Source: Clostridium sp. Ade.TY (GTDB lineage Bacteria > Bacillota > Clostridia > Clostridiales > Clostridiaceae). Taken from it: a stretch of 64,000 nt of DNA. The stretch's first letter is position 1, and each line of letters begins with the position of its first letter. The DNA is taken from assembly GCF_000498355.1 (NCBI RefSeq), contig NZ_AVSV01000032.1, positions 1-64,000 of the forward strand, given 5' to 3'. The notes below the pieces were generated by a model. It was given only the letters and a program-made list of their open reading frames with translations, searched no databases and was not told the DNA's origin. Below are positions 56,771 to 64,000 of the stretch, in pieces. The translations under genes and the position numbers were made by a program.

Positions 56771-58147
56771 CTATTTAGCTAAATTATATAAAGCATTGGT
56801 GAATATTTCTGTATTTAATAAAAGATCACTTATATCCATATACTCATCTTTATTGTGTGCTATTCCTTTCTGACCTGGAAATGATGGTCCAAATGCTACT
56901 ATATTAGGAAATACTTTTGCATAAGTTCCTCCTGTTGTTGTAACTGGAGTTCCATCTTCTCCTGTAACATCTTCATATGCTTTTTGTAATTCTTTAAGAA
57001 GTATATGATCTTTATCAAAACATACGGAATCCATTCTTCTATTAATTTCAATTTCATACCCATCATTTTTTATACTATTTATAATTTCAATAATATCTTC
57101 GTATTTATAAGTTATTGGATACCTAAATACTACAGATAATCCAAGTCTTTCTCCTTTTTTACTTATACTATATGGATTTATAACAAGCTTTCCTGATATT
57201 TTATCTTCACATTTTATTCCTGATTTTTCTAATGAATGATTTTCATGAAAATTATTATGGACAAACTTAAAGAAGTCCCCAAGTTCACCTTTAAAGCTTC
57301 CAATTCCATTTAATGTTTTGCATAAAGTTGTAACTGCATTTACCCCAACTTCTGGTGCATTTCCTGGAGCTTGCTTACCTTTTGCACTTACTTTTTCTAT
57401 TATATCTGTTTCCCAACTTGTACTTTCACCTTTTAAAAACTCATGCCTTTTAATATTTATTCCAGCAAAGTCTGGAACCATATTATTTCTAAAATCACCT
57501 ATAATCTCTTCTACTTCATAATTTTTTATTTCATTACTCCATATTGTTACATCAAGTATCCCTCTTTCACCATATACAGCTGGATATTTACAATCTGGAG
57601 TAAACCCCATTACTGGTGGTTTTTCTGAATTTAAATAATAAGGTATATCTTTAAAACCTGTTTCTTCATTAGTTCCAAAAATAACTCTTATTTTCTTTGA
57701 TAAATGTATATTTAAATCTTTTAATATTTTTGCACCATAAAGAACTGACATTATTGGTCCTTTATTATCTAATACTCCTCTACCATATATTTTGCCATTT
57801 AATTCTGTTACATCAAGAGGATTATAAGACCAACCTTCCCCTACTGGAACTATATCAACATGTCCAATTACACCAATATAATCATCACTACAATTTTCTC
57901 CTACACTTAATTCTGCATAGCCAATAGCATTATTTATATTTTTTGTTTCAAACCCTAATTCTTCTGCTATTTTTAAAGCTTCTCGTAATGCCATTTTAGG
58001 ATTTTCACCAAATGGAGCATCTTCTCTTTCTTCCCCTTCAATACTATTTATTTTAACTAATCTTCTTATACTTTCTATAAGTTCATCTTTATAACTTAAA
58101 ACTTTTTCTTTTATTTCTAAATTAACTCTCCCTTTAACCTCTTTCAT
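56771..58147 (-). CDS. pepV: Dipeptidase PepV, M20 family
   Basis: 458 aa cytosolic zinc dipeptidase. GHVDIVPVGEGW (first zinc His), GRGVLDNKGPIMS (bridging Asp), GTNEETGFKDI (catalytic and zinc Glu), GFTPDCKYPAVYGERG (zinc Asp), and the late FPNIVAFGPSFPGQKGIAHNKDEY (C-terminal His). The ATG follows AAAAGGAGAT. Degrades short peptides taken up by the cell, in line with the neighbouring peptidases and asparaginase-like gene. Confidence 0.94.
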   Translation of the reverse strand: MKEVKGRVNLEIKEKVLSYKDELIESIRRLVKINSIEGEEREDAPFGENPKMALREALKIAEELGFETKNINNAIGYAELSVGENCSDDYIGVIGHVDIVPVGEGWSYNPLDVTELNGKIYGRGVLDNKGPIMSVLYGAKILKDLNIHLSKKIRVIFGTNEETGFKDIPYYLNSEKPPVMGFTPDCKYPAVYGERGILDVTIWSNEIKNYEVEEIIGDFRNNMVPDFAGINIKRHEFLKGESTSWETDIIEKVSAKGKQAPGNAPEVGVNAVTTLCKTLNGIGSFKGELGDFFKFVHNNFHENHSLEKSGIKCEDKISGKLVINPYSISKKGERLGLSVVFRYPITYKYEDIIEIINSIKNDGYEIEINRRMDSVCFDKDHILLKELQKAYEDVTGEDGTPVTTTGGTYAKVFPNIVAFGPSFPGQKGIAHNKDEYMDISDLLLNTEIFTNALYNLAK

Positions 58148-58346
58148 AATCCAATCTCCTTTTAATATCTCTTATACTAAACAACAAAGATAAGTATTTA
58201 TAATATTTTCTTATATATTATCCTTTGAATATATAGTTTTCCATATTCTAATATATACTCTCCATTTATATTTACTATATAAATTATTTATTTTACATAC
58301 TAAACATAGTTAAAATTACATTTTAAAATAATTTTAACTATATTAT

Positions 58347-58375
58347 TTAAGGTAGCTAATAATTAGCTACCTTAA
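58347..58375 (-). terminator. Terminator of glycosylasparaginase gene
   Basis: A perfect stem TTAAGGTAGCTAA with its complement, tight loop, 8 bp after the gene ending at 58383. The following minus-strand tail is only moderately T-rich, so the strength is uncertain and read-through to pepV is possible. Confidence 0.65.
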
Positions 58376-58382
58376 AATATTA

Positions 58383-59345
58383 TTAATCAAATGTTATTGG
58401 TGAATGTATTCTATCAAGATAAGCTTGTAACCACTCTTCTGAAGCCTTTTCATAAGTTGTTTTTCCGTCCTCTTGCTTATTACAAACATATACTGTTGGC
58501 TCTTCATCTTCTGAAACTACAGAAAATGAAAATCCTGCTATATTAGTAGCAACTCCCCATTCACCTTTATTATTAAGTGCAACTAATGAAAGATCTCCTG
58601 ATTTTCCACGTTTTCTTGCTAACTTATCATTTAATTCCTGAACTGCTTTATCACAAGCTTCTTGTGGATGCATTCCTTCTTTCATTAATCTAACTATTTC
58701 ATATGAAATACAACCCTTCATTAAATCTTCTCCAAGACCTGTAGCTGACGCTCCCCCAACTTCACTATCACAGTAGAAACCTGAACCTGATACTGGTGAA
58801 TCTCCAACTCTTCCCTTTTTCTTCATAAAAAGTCCACTTGTTGAAGTTCCAGCTACCATTTTCCCTTCCTTATCTACAGCTATCATACCAACTGTATCAT
58901 GACCGTCATATGGGCTTAAGCCTTTTTCTAGAGTTTCTTTTACTTTCTTCTTATAATGCTGTTTTGCTCTATCAGTTAACATATTTTTTCTTTCAAAACC
59001 TTCTTTGTGTGCATATTCTTCTGCACCAGCTCCAACTAAGAAACAATTAAATCTTTCTTGACTTAGTTTTCTTGCTATACTTATTGGATTGCTGTAGTCT
59101 TTCATTCCACCTACTGCTCCTATTGAAAGTGTATCTCCATCCATGTAAGCTGCATCAAGTTCTACTTCACAATGCTCATTTGGAAGTCCACCGTATCCAA
59201 CTGATTTATAATAAGGAAAGTTCTCAACTGCCTTTATTGCTTTTTCTATTGCATCACCTGCAAATCCTCCATTTTTAAGATCCTCTGATGCTTCTGTAAT
59301 CCCCTCAACTGCCATTCTCCATGTTGCTATCATAGCCCATTTCAT
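58383..59345 (-). CDS. N4-(beta-N-acetylglucosaminyl)-L-asparaginase / isoaspartyl peptidase-like
   Basis: 320 aa Ntn-hydrolase. It is made as one chain that cuts itself before the catalytic Thr in YDGHDTVGMIAVD (Thr about 150). The following segments GTSTSGLFMKKKGRVGDSPV and GASATGLGEDLMKG bind the substrate. Members release Asp from glycosyl-Asn or from beta-aspartyl peptides. The ATG at 59345 has AGGAGGAG 6-8 nt upstream; a basic 11-codon extension is rejected. It follows the GrdB-like gene by 25 bp, and both are downstream of the sigma-54 promoter. The ending with few signal features fits a cytosolic enzyme. Confidence 0.9.
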   Translation of the reverse strand: MKWAMIATWRMAVEGITEASEDLKNGGFAGDAIEKAIKAVENFPYYKSVGYGGLPNEHCEVELDAAYMDGDTLSIGAVGGMKDYSNPISIARKLSQERFNCFLVGAGAEEYAHKEGFERKNMLTDRAKQHYKKKVKETLEKGLSPYDGHDTVGMIAVDKEGKMVAGTSTSGLFMKKKGRVGDSPVSGSGFYCDSEVGGASATGLGEDLMKGCISYEIVRLMKEGMHPQEACDKAVQELNDKLARKRGKSGDLSLVALNNKGEWGVATNIAGFSFSVVSEDEEPTVYVCNKQEDGKTTYEKASEEWLQAYLDRIHSPITFD

Positions 59346-59370
59346 AATTTTTCTCCTCCTTTTACCCCTA

Positions 59371-59856
59371 CTACTCATTTAATCGTTTCATAGCTTCATC
59401 GCATATAATTTTTATAAATTCATCTAAATTAATCTCTCTTTTATTAGGTGTTCTAAATATAAATTTACTGTCATCAAAATATTCAAGAACTGGATTATCT
59501 GATGATATAACAGCAAAAGCTGGAATTTTAACAATACTATTAATTTTTTCTGCAATTCCAATAGCCATTTTACCAAAATCAAGATAATGTAAAGCTGGTC
59601 CACATATAACCATATCAGCTTCTAATTTTTCTACCATAGAAATAAATTTATTTTCTGCTTCAAGCTTATTCTCTAAGTAATATCTATCCCCACAATATAA
59701 AGTTGCAATTATTTTTGCTCCAATTTTTTTTAAATATGGTTCAAATAATTTACCTGGACCTATAACATCATCTCTTCCAGTTGGAGGTAAATCATCATTT
59801 TCTCTATTGCCTAACCCAGCTTGCGCATTATTCAATACTAAAACCACTCTTTTCAT
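59371..59856 (-). CDS. Short GrdB-related protein
   Basis: 161 aa. The sequence follows the start of component B of glycine/betaine/sarcosine reductases: LVLNNAQAGLGNRENDDLPP, then GPGKLFEPYLKKIGAKIIATLYCGDRYYLEN, then ADMVICGPALHYLDFGKMAIGIAEKI. GrdB itself is about 430 aa and has a selenocysteine in its later part. That part is missing here, with no UGA read-through or second frame downstream. It fits what annotators call GrdB-related putative oxidoreductases. The ATG has AAGGAAGGAG and is the first gene after a sigma-54 promoter. Reaction unknown; it may bind a glycine-like adduct or assist the asparaginase-like enzyme. Confidence 0.75.
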   Translation of the reverse strand: MKRVVLVLNNAQAGLGNRENDDLPPTGRDDVIGPGKLFEPYLKKIGAKIIATLYCGDRYYLENKLEAENKFISMVEKLEADMVICGPALHYLDFGKMAIGIAEKINSIVKIPAFAVISSDNPVLEYFDDSKFIFRTPNKREINLDEFIKIICDEAMKRLNE

Positions 59857-59893
59857 ATTTGCTCCTTCCTTAAGCTAAGTACTATTTAAATAA

Positions 59894-59910
59894 AGCAATT
59901 ATTATGCCAA
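59894..59910 (-). promoter_or_regulatory. Sigma-54 (-24/-12) promoter
   Basis: Minus-strand TTGGCATAATAATTGCT: GG and GC are spaced exactly as needed (TGGCA-N6-TTGC), with one deviation from TGGCAC. Start expected near 59884, giving a leader of about 28 nt before the GrdB-related gene. The divergent neighbour encodes a sigma-54 activator with a GTFTGA loop, which supports it strongly. Confidence 0.8.
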
Positions 59911-59975
59911 ACTTTTATAACATCTACTATTCCCCTTTTTTAGTACCTTTTTAAAAGCTATATTTTTATTTTCAA

Positions 59976-60004
59976 TTGCTTTTAATATAAGTGTGCTTTA
60001 GAAT
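59976..60004 (+). promoter_or_regulatory. Sigma-A promoter of the sigma-54 activator gene
   Basis: TTGCTT and TAGAAT with 17 nt between, about 110 nt upstream of the ATG at 60113. The spacer carries AGTGTG, one arm of a possible activator site, so self-control is conceivable. Confidence 0.5.
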
Positions 60005-60043
60005 AATACATAATAATATATTTTTTTACTTTTTTTACACACT
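59990..60043. promoter_or_regulatory. Possible enhancer dyad for the sigma-54 activator
   Basis: AGTGTG (59990-59995) and CACACT (60038-60043) form an inverted pair whose arms lie about 106 and 159 bp upstream of the sigma-54 start. This is a usual distance for upstream activating sites. Short arms, so low certainty. Confidence 0.3.
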
Positions 60044-60112
60044 AAAATAATCTTAAATAAATACTTTATACATGAAGAAATCAAAGAATATACATTAATC
60101 GGGGGATTGAGA

Positions 60113-61708
60113 ATGGGAAAAATGAAACGAATTGATTTAATTTATGATACAGTAAAAAAATTAGATAAAGGAAATGGGGTTACAACTAACCAATTGTGTG
60201 AAGTTTTAAATATAGAACGCTCCAATATAAGTAAAAACCTTAATTTATTAATTAAAAATGGAGAATTGTTTAAAAACTCTAGCAGACCAGTTAAATATTA
60301 TATAAAAGATACTTCTAATATTGATTTTACATATAAATCACCTCTTGATAATTTATCTTATTTATATCCATCACTTACAGAGGCAACTAAGTTAGCAAAA
60401 ACAGCTATACTTTATCCACCAAATGGTATGAACTCATTAATTATAGGTGAAACAGGCTCCGGTAAATCAATGCTTGCAAAACTTATGCATGAATATGCAG
60501 TATCTTTCTTTAATAATAAAGATATTCCATTTATCCATTTTAATTGTTCTGATTATGCAAATAATGTCCAGCTTCTAAGCTCACATCTTTTTGGTGTTAA
60601 GAAAGGTACATTTACAGGTGCTAGTGAAGACAGGGCAGGACTTATTGAAAAAGCAAATGGTGGAATACTATTTTTAGATGAAATTCACAACCTTCCTAAT
60701 GAAGGTCAAGAAATGCTATTTTTATTTATGGATACTGGATATTTTAGAAGATTTGGTGAAGTTTCAAAAAAAATCAAATCTGATGTTAGAATAATTTGTG
60801 CAACTAATGAAGATATAAATCAAAAATTACTTAGTACTTTCTTAAGACGTATATCTATAAAAATAAAAATACCAACTTTACGAGAAAGAAGCTTAGAAGA
60901 AAGACTTACTTTAATTGAAACCTTTTTAAAAGAAGAAAGTGCGAATTTAGATAAACCTGTTTATATTTCTTATAATGCAATGCTTTGTTTTTTATCATAT
61001 GATTGTCCATATAATGTTGGACAACTTAGAAACGATGTTAAACTCGCAGTTGCAAATGCATATACTGAATACTTTATAAATAATAAAAAGCAAATTAAAA
61101 TAAATAGCCCTGACTTACCAAAAGATATGCTTAAAAATATATCAAACCCTTTAGTAAAAGAGAATTCATTATTAAATAAGTTAAACTCAACAAACAGATA
61201 TTTCGTATATGATAAAAATACAACTATTACTAGTTATTCTTATCAAAGGCAAAAACATTCTATGTTTTCATCTTATAAAAATTTATTAAATCAGGCTGAA
61301 ATTATTGCATCAAATAAAAATTCATCAATTGAAGACTTTAATAAAATTTTATTTGATTATTTAGATTCAATACAAGATAATTGTGCTGATTATAAACATA
61401 ATTTTTCATACTCAACATTTGATGAAATAAATTCTGAACTGTGTAATTTTAATAAATCAATTGAAAAACTATTTAAATATAAAATGTATGAATCATTATT
61501 CAATATTCATATAGATTTAATTTATGATAGAATGACATTTATAACTTTAGATACTATATCACTTCAAAATAAACTAAAATCTTTATTTCAAAGTGAATAT
61601 AATCTAGCCTCAGAATATTTAGATATAATTGAAAACAACCTAAACTTATATTTATCTAATTCTGAATTTATTTTAATAATACTTATCTGTATTTATATTA
61701 TGAACTAA
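60113..61708 (+). CDS. LevR-like sigma-54-dependent transcriptional activator, short form
   Basis: 531 aa. N-terminal HTH (about 5-65: TTNQLCEVLNIERSNISKNL), then an AAA+ domain (about 90-320): Walker A GETGSGKSM, the sigma-54 contact loop GTFTGA (residues 165-170), Walker B GGILFLDEIHNL, sensor I region RIICATNEDI, arginine finger region LSTFLRRIS. The C-terminal 200 residues include a PRD-like helical part ending LYLSNSEFILIILICIYIMN. Full LevR-type proteins continue with PTS EIIA and further PRD parts; here a stop and a terminator follow at once, so the short form seems real. ATG at 60113 with GGGGGA 6 nt upstream. It probably switches on the divergent GrdB-related/asparaginase operon. Confidence 0.9.
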   Translation: MGKMKRIDLIYDTVKKLDKGNGVTTNQLCEVLNIERSNISKNLNLLIKNGELFKNSSRPVKYYIKDTSNIDFTYKSPLDNLSYLYPSLTEATKLAKTAILYPPNGMNSLIIGETGSGKSMLAKLMHEYAVSFFNNKDIPFIHFNCSDYANNVQLLSSHLFGVKKGTFTGASEDRAGLIEKANGGILFLDEIHNLPNEGQEMLFLFMDTGYFRRFGEVSKKIKSDVRIICATNEDINQKLLSTFLRRISIKIKIPTLRERSLEERLTLIETFLKEESANLDKPVYISYNAMLCFLSYDCPYNVGQLRNDVKLAVANAYTEYFINNKKQIKINSPDLPKDMLKNISNPLVKENSLLNKLNSTNRYFVYDKNTTITSYSYQRQKHSMFSSYKNLLNQAEIIASNKNSSIEDFNKILFDYLDSIQDNCADYKHNFSYSTFDEINSELCNFNKSIEKLFKYKMYESLFNIHIDLIYDRMTFITLDTISLQNKLKSLFQSEYNLASEYLDIIENNLNLYLSNSEFILIILICIYIMN

Positions 61709-61709
61709 C

Positions 61710-61740
61710 AAAAGTCTACATCTTAATGATGTAGACTTTT
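61710..61740. terminator. Bidirectional terminator after activator and M42 genes
   Basis: A perfect 13-bp stem AAAAGTCTACATC / GATGTAGACTTTT with a 5-nt loop and T-runs, between the convergent genes ending at 61708 (+) and 61749 (-). Confidence 0.88.
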
Positions 61741-61748
61741 ATTTATAA

Positions 61749-62840
61749 TTATCTATTTTTTATAATATTTAATAACTCTTTATCTAATCTTTTACAAAAT
61801 TCTGCTATTGTTTTAACCGTTTGAACATAGTCTTTTCTGTGTATTACTAATCTGTGTGAATGCATATATCTAGTAGGAATAGATAATGTCATACTAATTA
61901 TTCCATCCAATGATTTATGTATATTACCAGCATCTGTACCACCAGCAATCATACAATCATAATTTATATCTAAACCACATTCTCTACATATTTCTTCAAT
62001 TTTATTTATAAGAATTTTATTTCCAATAGTAGATGCATCTAAAATACTTAATACAGCTCCACATCCAAGAGGTAATCCATCTTTATCCATAGGTGTATCT
62101 TTTGCTGTTGTAACATCTAATGCAAAAGCTATATCAGGTTTTATTTTGTGTGTTGCTGTTCTAGCTCCTCTTATTCCAACTTCTTCTTGAACAGTACCAA
62201 CAGAATATATATTTGCTTCATGATCTACACCATTAAGTTCCTTAAGCACATCTATAGCAACAGCTACCCCTATTCTATCATCCCAAGCTTTTCCTAATAA
62301 ATAATTTTCATTATTCATAACTTCAAACTTAGTATCTGGTGTAATCATATCACCAATTTTAACTCCAAGTTCAATAACCTCTTCTCTATTTTCTACTCCT
62401 AAATCTAAAAATAAATCCATAGGTTTTATTACTTTTTCCTTTTCAACAGCTGGCATTCCATGAGGAGCACGACTTCCAACGACTCCTTTTATTTTTTTAC
62501 CATCCTTAGTTGTTATTCTCATAGTTTGTGATGGTAAAACATGTCCCCACCAACCACCAACAGGTAATAATTTAATATATCCTTGTTCATCTATAGCTCT
62601 AACAACGAATCCGACTTCATCCATATGTCCAGCTATCATAATTTTCGGTCCATCAATTTTTCCTTTTTTTAATCCTATAATTGATCCCAAATTATCATAA
62701 GAAACTTCATCAGCATATATATCAAAATATTTTTTTACAACTCTACTAACTTCTTTTTCAGCTCCTGAAATACCATCTGCTTCACTTAATTCCTTAAGCA
62801 TTTTAATATCTACATCCCCATACGCAGCTTTATTAACCAT
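61749..62840 (-). CDS. M42 family metallo-aminopeptidase, intact
   Basis: 363 aa. All M42 residues are visible: AGHMDEVGFVVRA (metal His), LGKAWDDRIGVAVA (bridging Asp), TVQEEVGIRGA (catalytic Glu then metal Glu), FALDVTTAKDT (metal Asp), AGGTDAGNIH, TRYMHSHRLVI (metal His). Members form large hollow dodecamers that trim peptides, and some older annotations call them cellulase M. Start with GGAGGAAG. It lies 29 bp after the paralogous gene and is probably co-transcribed. Confidence 0.93.
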   Translation of the reverse strand: MVNKAAYGDVDIKMLKELSEADGISGAEKEVSRVVKKYFDIYADEVSYDNLGSIIGLKKGKIDGPKIMIAGHMDEVGFVVRAIDEQGYIKLLPVGGWWGHVLPSQTMRITTKDGKKIKGVVGSRAPHGMPAVEKEKVIKPMDLFLDLGVENREEVIELGVKIGDMITPDTKFEVMNNENYLLGKAWDDRIGVAVAIDVLKELNGVDHEANIYSVGTVQEEVGIRGARTATHKIKPDIAFALDVTTAKDTPMDKDGLPLGCGAVLSILDASTIGNKILINKIEEICRECGLDINYDCMIAGGTDAGNIHKSLDGIISMTLSIPTRYMHSHRLVIHRKDYVQTVKTIAEFCKRLDKELLNIIKNR

Positions 62841-62869
62841 AACTCTTCCTCCTAAGAAATTTAAATATC

Positions 62870-63958
62870 TTATCTATTTTCAGCTTTAAACATGTCTACT
62901 TTTTCTGAATTTAATGATTTTATAATTTCTAATACGGCACTCTTAGCTGCTAGATAATCATTTGAATCTATTATAGAACTATTTGTTTTCATATTTCTAG
63001 CACATATACATGCTTTCAATGTAGGACACCCTTCTAATAACTTATGTATCCATCCACCATCACCATCATCCATTGAGTAATAATGTTGATATTTTATACT
63101 ATTTTCTTCGCAAATATCTATTAAATAATTAAGCAATAATCTATTTGGCATCATTGATTTATCATAAAAACTTGCTAAAATACCTTCTCCTAATTTTCCA
63201 GTATTCTCTTCATTACCATTTACATCATTTGAATATAAGCAATCCAATACTATTGCTAAATCTGGTTTTATTAGATTTGTTGATGTTATACATCCCCTTA
63301 AGCCTACTTCATTTTGCACAGTACAACCAACATATAAATCCACATCAAGTTCTACATCTTTTAGTGATTCTAATATTTCAATTCCAAGAATACATCCATA
63401 TCTATCATCCCATGACTTTGAAGCTAATCTTTTGCCATTTAAAAGAGACTCAAATTTACCATCTACTACAATTGAATCTCCAATTCTTATTCCATTTTCA
63501 AATACTTCTTCTTTTGATTCAGCTCCTATATCTACTAATAATTTATCAAACTTTATATCCATTTTCTTTTCATCATTACTTAATGCTAATTGAGACTTTG
63601 AAACTATAACCCCAACTATTTCTTTTTCCTTTGAATTTAATATCCTAACTCTTTGACCTATAAGAGACTTTGAAAAAATATTTCCTATTGGTAATATTTT
63701 TATTAATCCATTTTCTTTTATTTCATGAACTATAAACCCAACTTCATCCATATGTGCACATATCATAATTTTTCTTGCATTTTCTTTTTTACTCTTCTTA
63801 AGTGCAAATACTGAACCTAAATTATCAAATACTATATCATCTGTATATTTTTTATAATGATTTTGTAAAGCAATAGAAATATTTTTTTCATATCCTGAAA
63901 CACCTATTATTTGTGTTATTTCTTTCATTAAATTTAATGTGTTATCATTTAATACCAT
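62870..63958 (-). CDS. M42 family paralog with altered catalytic residues
   Basis: 362 aa, clearly homologous along its whole length to the next gene (61749-62840). Metal residues CAHMDEVGF, KSWDDRYG and VLDCLYS are present. But QEEVG is QNEVG (the general-base Glu is Asn) and the final TRYMHSH is ARNMKTN (the metal His is Lys). The glycine-rich loop AGGTDAG is DDGDGGW. It is probably inactive, or has a changed activity, and may assemble with the intact paralog. ATG at 63958 has GAGAGGGAA; a 9-codon extension is rejected. About 40 bp of upstream sequence remain in the window, too little to see a promoter. Confidence 0.88.
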   Translation of the reverse strand: MVLNDNTLNLMKEITQIIGVSGYEKNISIALQNHYKKYTDDIVFDNLGSVFALKKSKKENARKIMICAHMDEVGFIVHEIKENGLIKILPIGNIFSKSLIGQRVRILNSKEKEIVGVIVSKSQLALSNDEKKMDIKFDKLLVDIGAESKEEVFENGIRIGDSIVVDGKFESLLNGKRLASKSWDDRYGCILGIEILESLKDVELDVDLYVGCTVQNEVGLRGCITSTNLIKPDLAIVLDCLYSNDVNGNEENTGKLGEGILASFYDKSMMPNRLLLNYLIDICEENSIKYQHYYSMDDGDGGWIHKLLEGCPTLKACICARNMKTNSSIIDSNDYLAAKSAVLEIIKSLNSEKVDMFKAENR

Positions 63959-64000
63959 AAAATTCCCTCTCTTCTTATGAAACATATTTTTAGAAAAGGC

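Noticed and set aside
63145-63609. 154-codon plus-strand frame opposite the M42 paralog
   Set aside because: Leu/His-rich translation typical of an antisense shadow; no ribosome site.

Overview
The window is very AT-rich DNA. Its Shine-Dalgarno sites are strong and G-rich (GGAGG or GGGGG), and TTG and GTG starts are common. Protein families (VanZ-like, LytR-CpsA-Psr, Wzz/CpsD/CpsB capsule regulation, GW/choline-binding-type wall repeats, LevR-type sigma-54 activator, GrdB relative) point to a low-GC Firmicute, most likely Clostridium sensu stricto. I cannot name the species. No rRNA, tRNA, CRISPR array or insertion sequence was seen. Nearly all genes lie on the minus strand; only 50663-51109 and 60113-61708 are on the plus strand.

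Left part (1-10166), surface and precursor genes: the 5' part of a secreted protein with DKPVEP repeats (runs off the left edge), a truncated CpsB-like protein that has lost its catalytic motifs, a WYL-domain regulator, phosphoglucomutase, a putative lipoprotein, a wall-repeat/SH3 lysozyme-like enzyme, UTP-glucose-1-phosphate uridylyltransferase (galU), an LCP ligase and a VanZ-like protein. PgcA and GalU supply nucleotide sugars, and the LCP protein can attach finished glycans to the wall.

Centre (10778-47618), two complete and adjacent Wzx/Wzy-type polysaccharide loci. Locus I (10874-29064) starts with Wzz-like, tyrosine kinase and phosphatase genes. It makes GDP-L-fucose (ManC, Gmd, Fcl), has a 4,6-dehydratase/reductase/initiating transferase set, five glycosyltransferases, an acyltransferase, a flippase and a polymerase, and ends at a clear terminator. 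Locus II (29702-42864) has a paralogous 4,6-dehydratase, here paired with a DegT-family aminotransferase. It also has its own initiating transferase, only two other glycosyltransferases, three LicD proteins, an EpsG-type polymerase, a flippase, and a translationally coupled class V aminotransferase/cytidylyltransferase-like pair. That pair suggests a CDP-activated amino-phosphate or amino-phosphonate decoration. A GtrA/GtrB/GT-C glycosylation cassette and UDP-GlcNAc 2-epimerase follow.

Right part (47619-64000): a gene-free stretch of about 1 kb with a 95-bp direct repeat, prfC, a zinc-ribbon/TM2 membrane protein, a large secreted LRR/transglutaminase-like/F5-8C protein, malic enzyme, PepV, and a peptide-catabolism unit. 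In this unit a LevR-like sigma-54 activator is divergent from a short GrdB-related gene and a glycosylasparaginase. A good -24/-12 promoter lies between them. Two M42 peptidase paralogs close the window, one lacking key catalytic residues.

The most unusual points are the sigma-54 unit with a minimal GrdB-like protein, the proposed CDP-amino-phosph(on)ate/LicD branch together with choline-binding-type wall proteins, and two apparent pseudo-enzymes (CpsB-like and M42-like).
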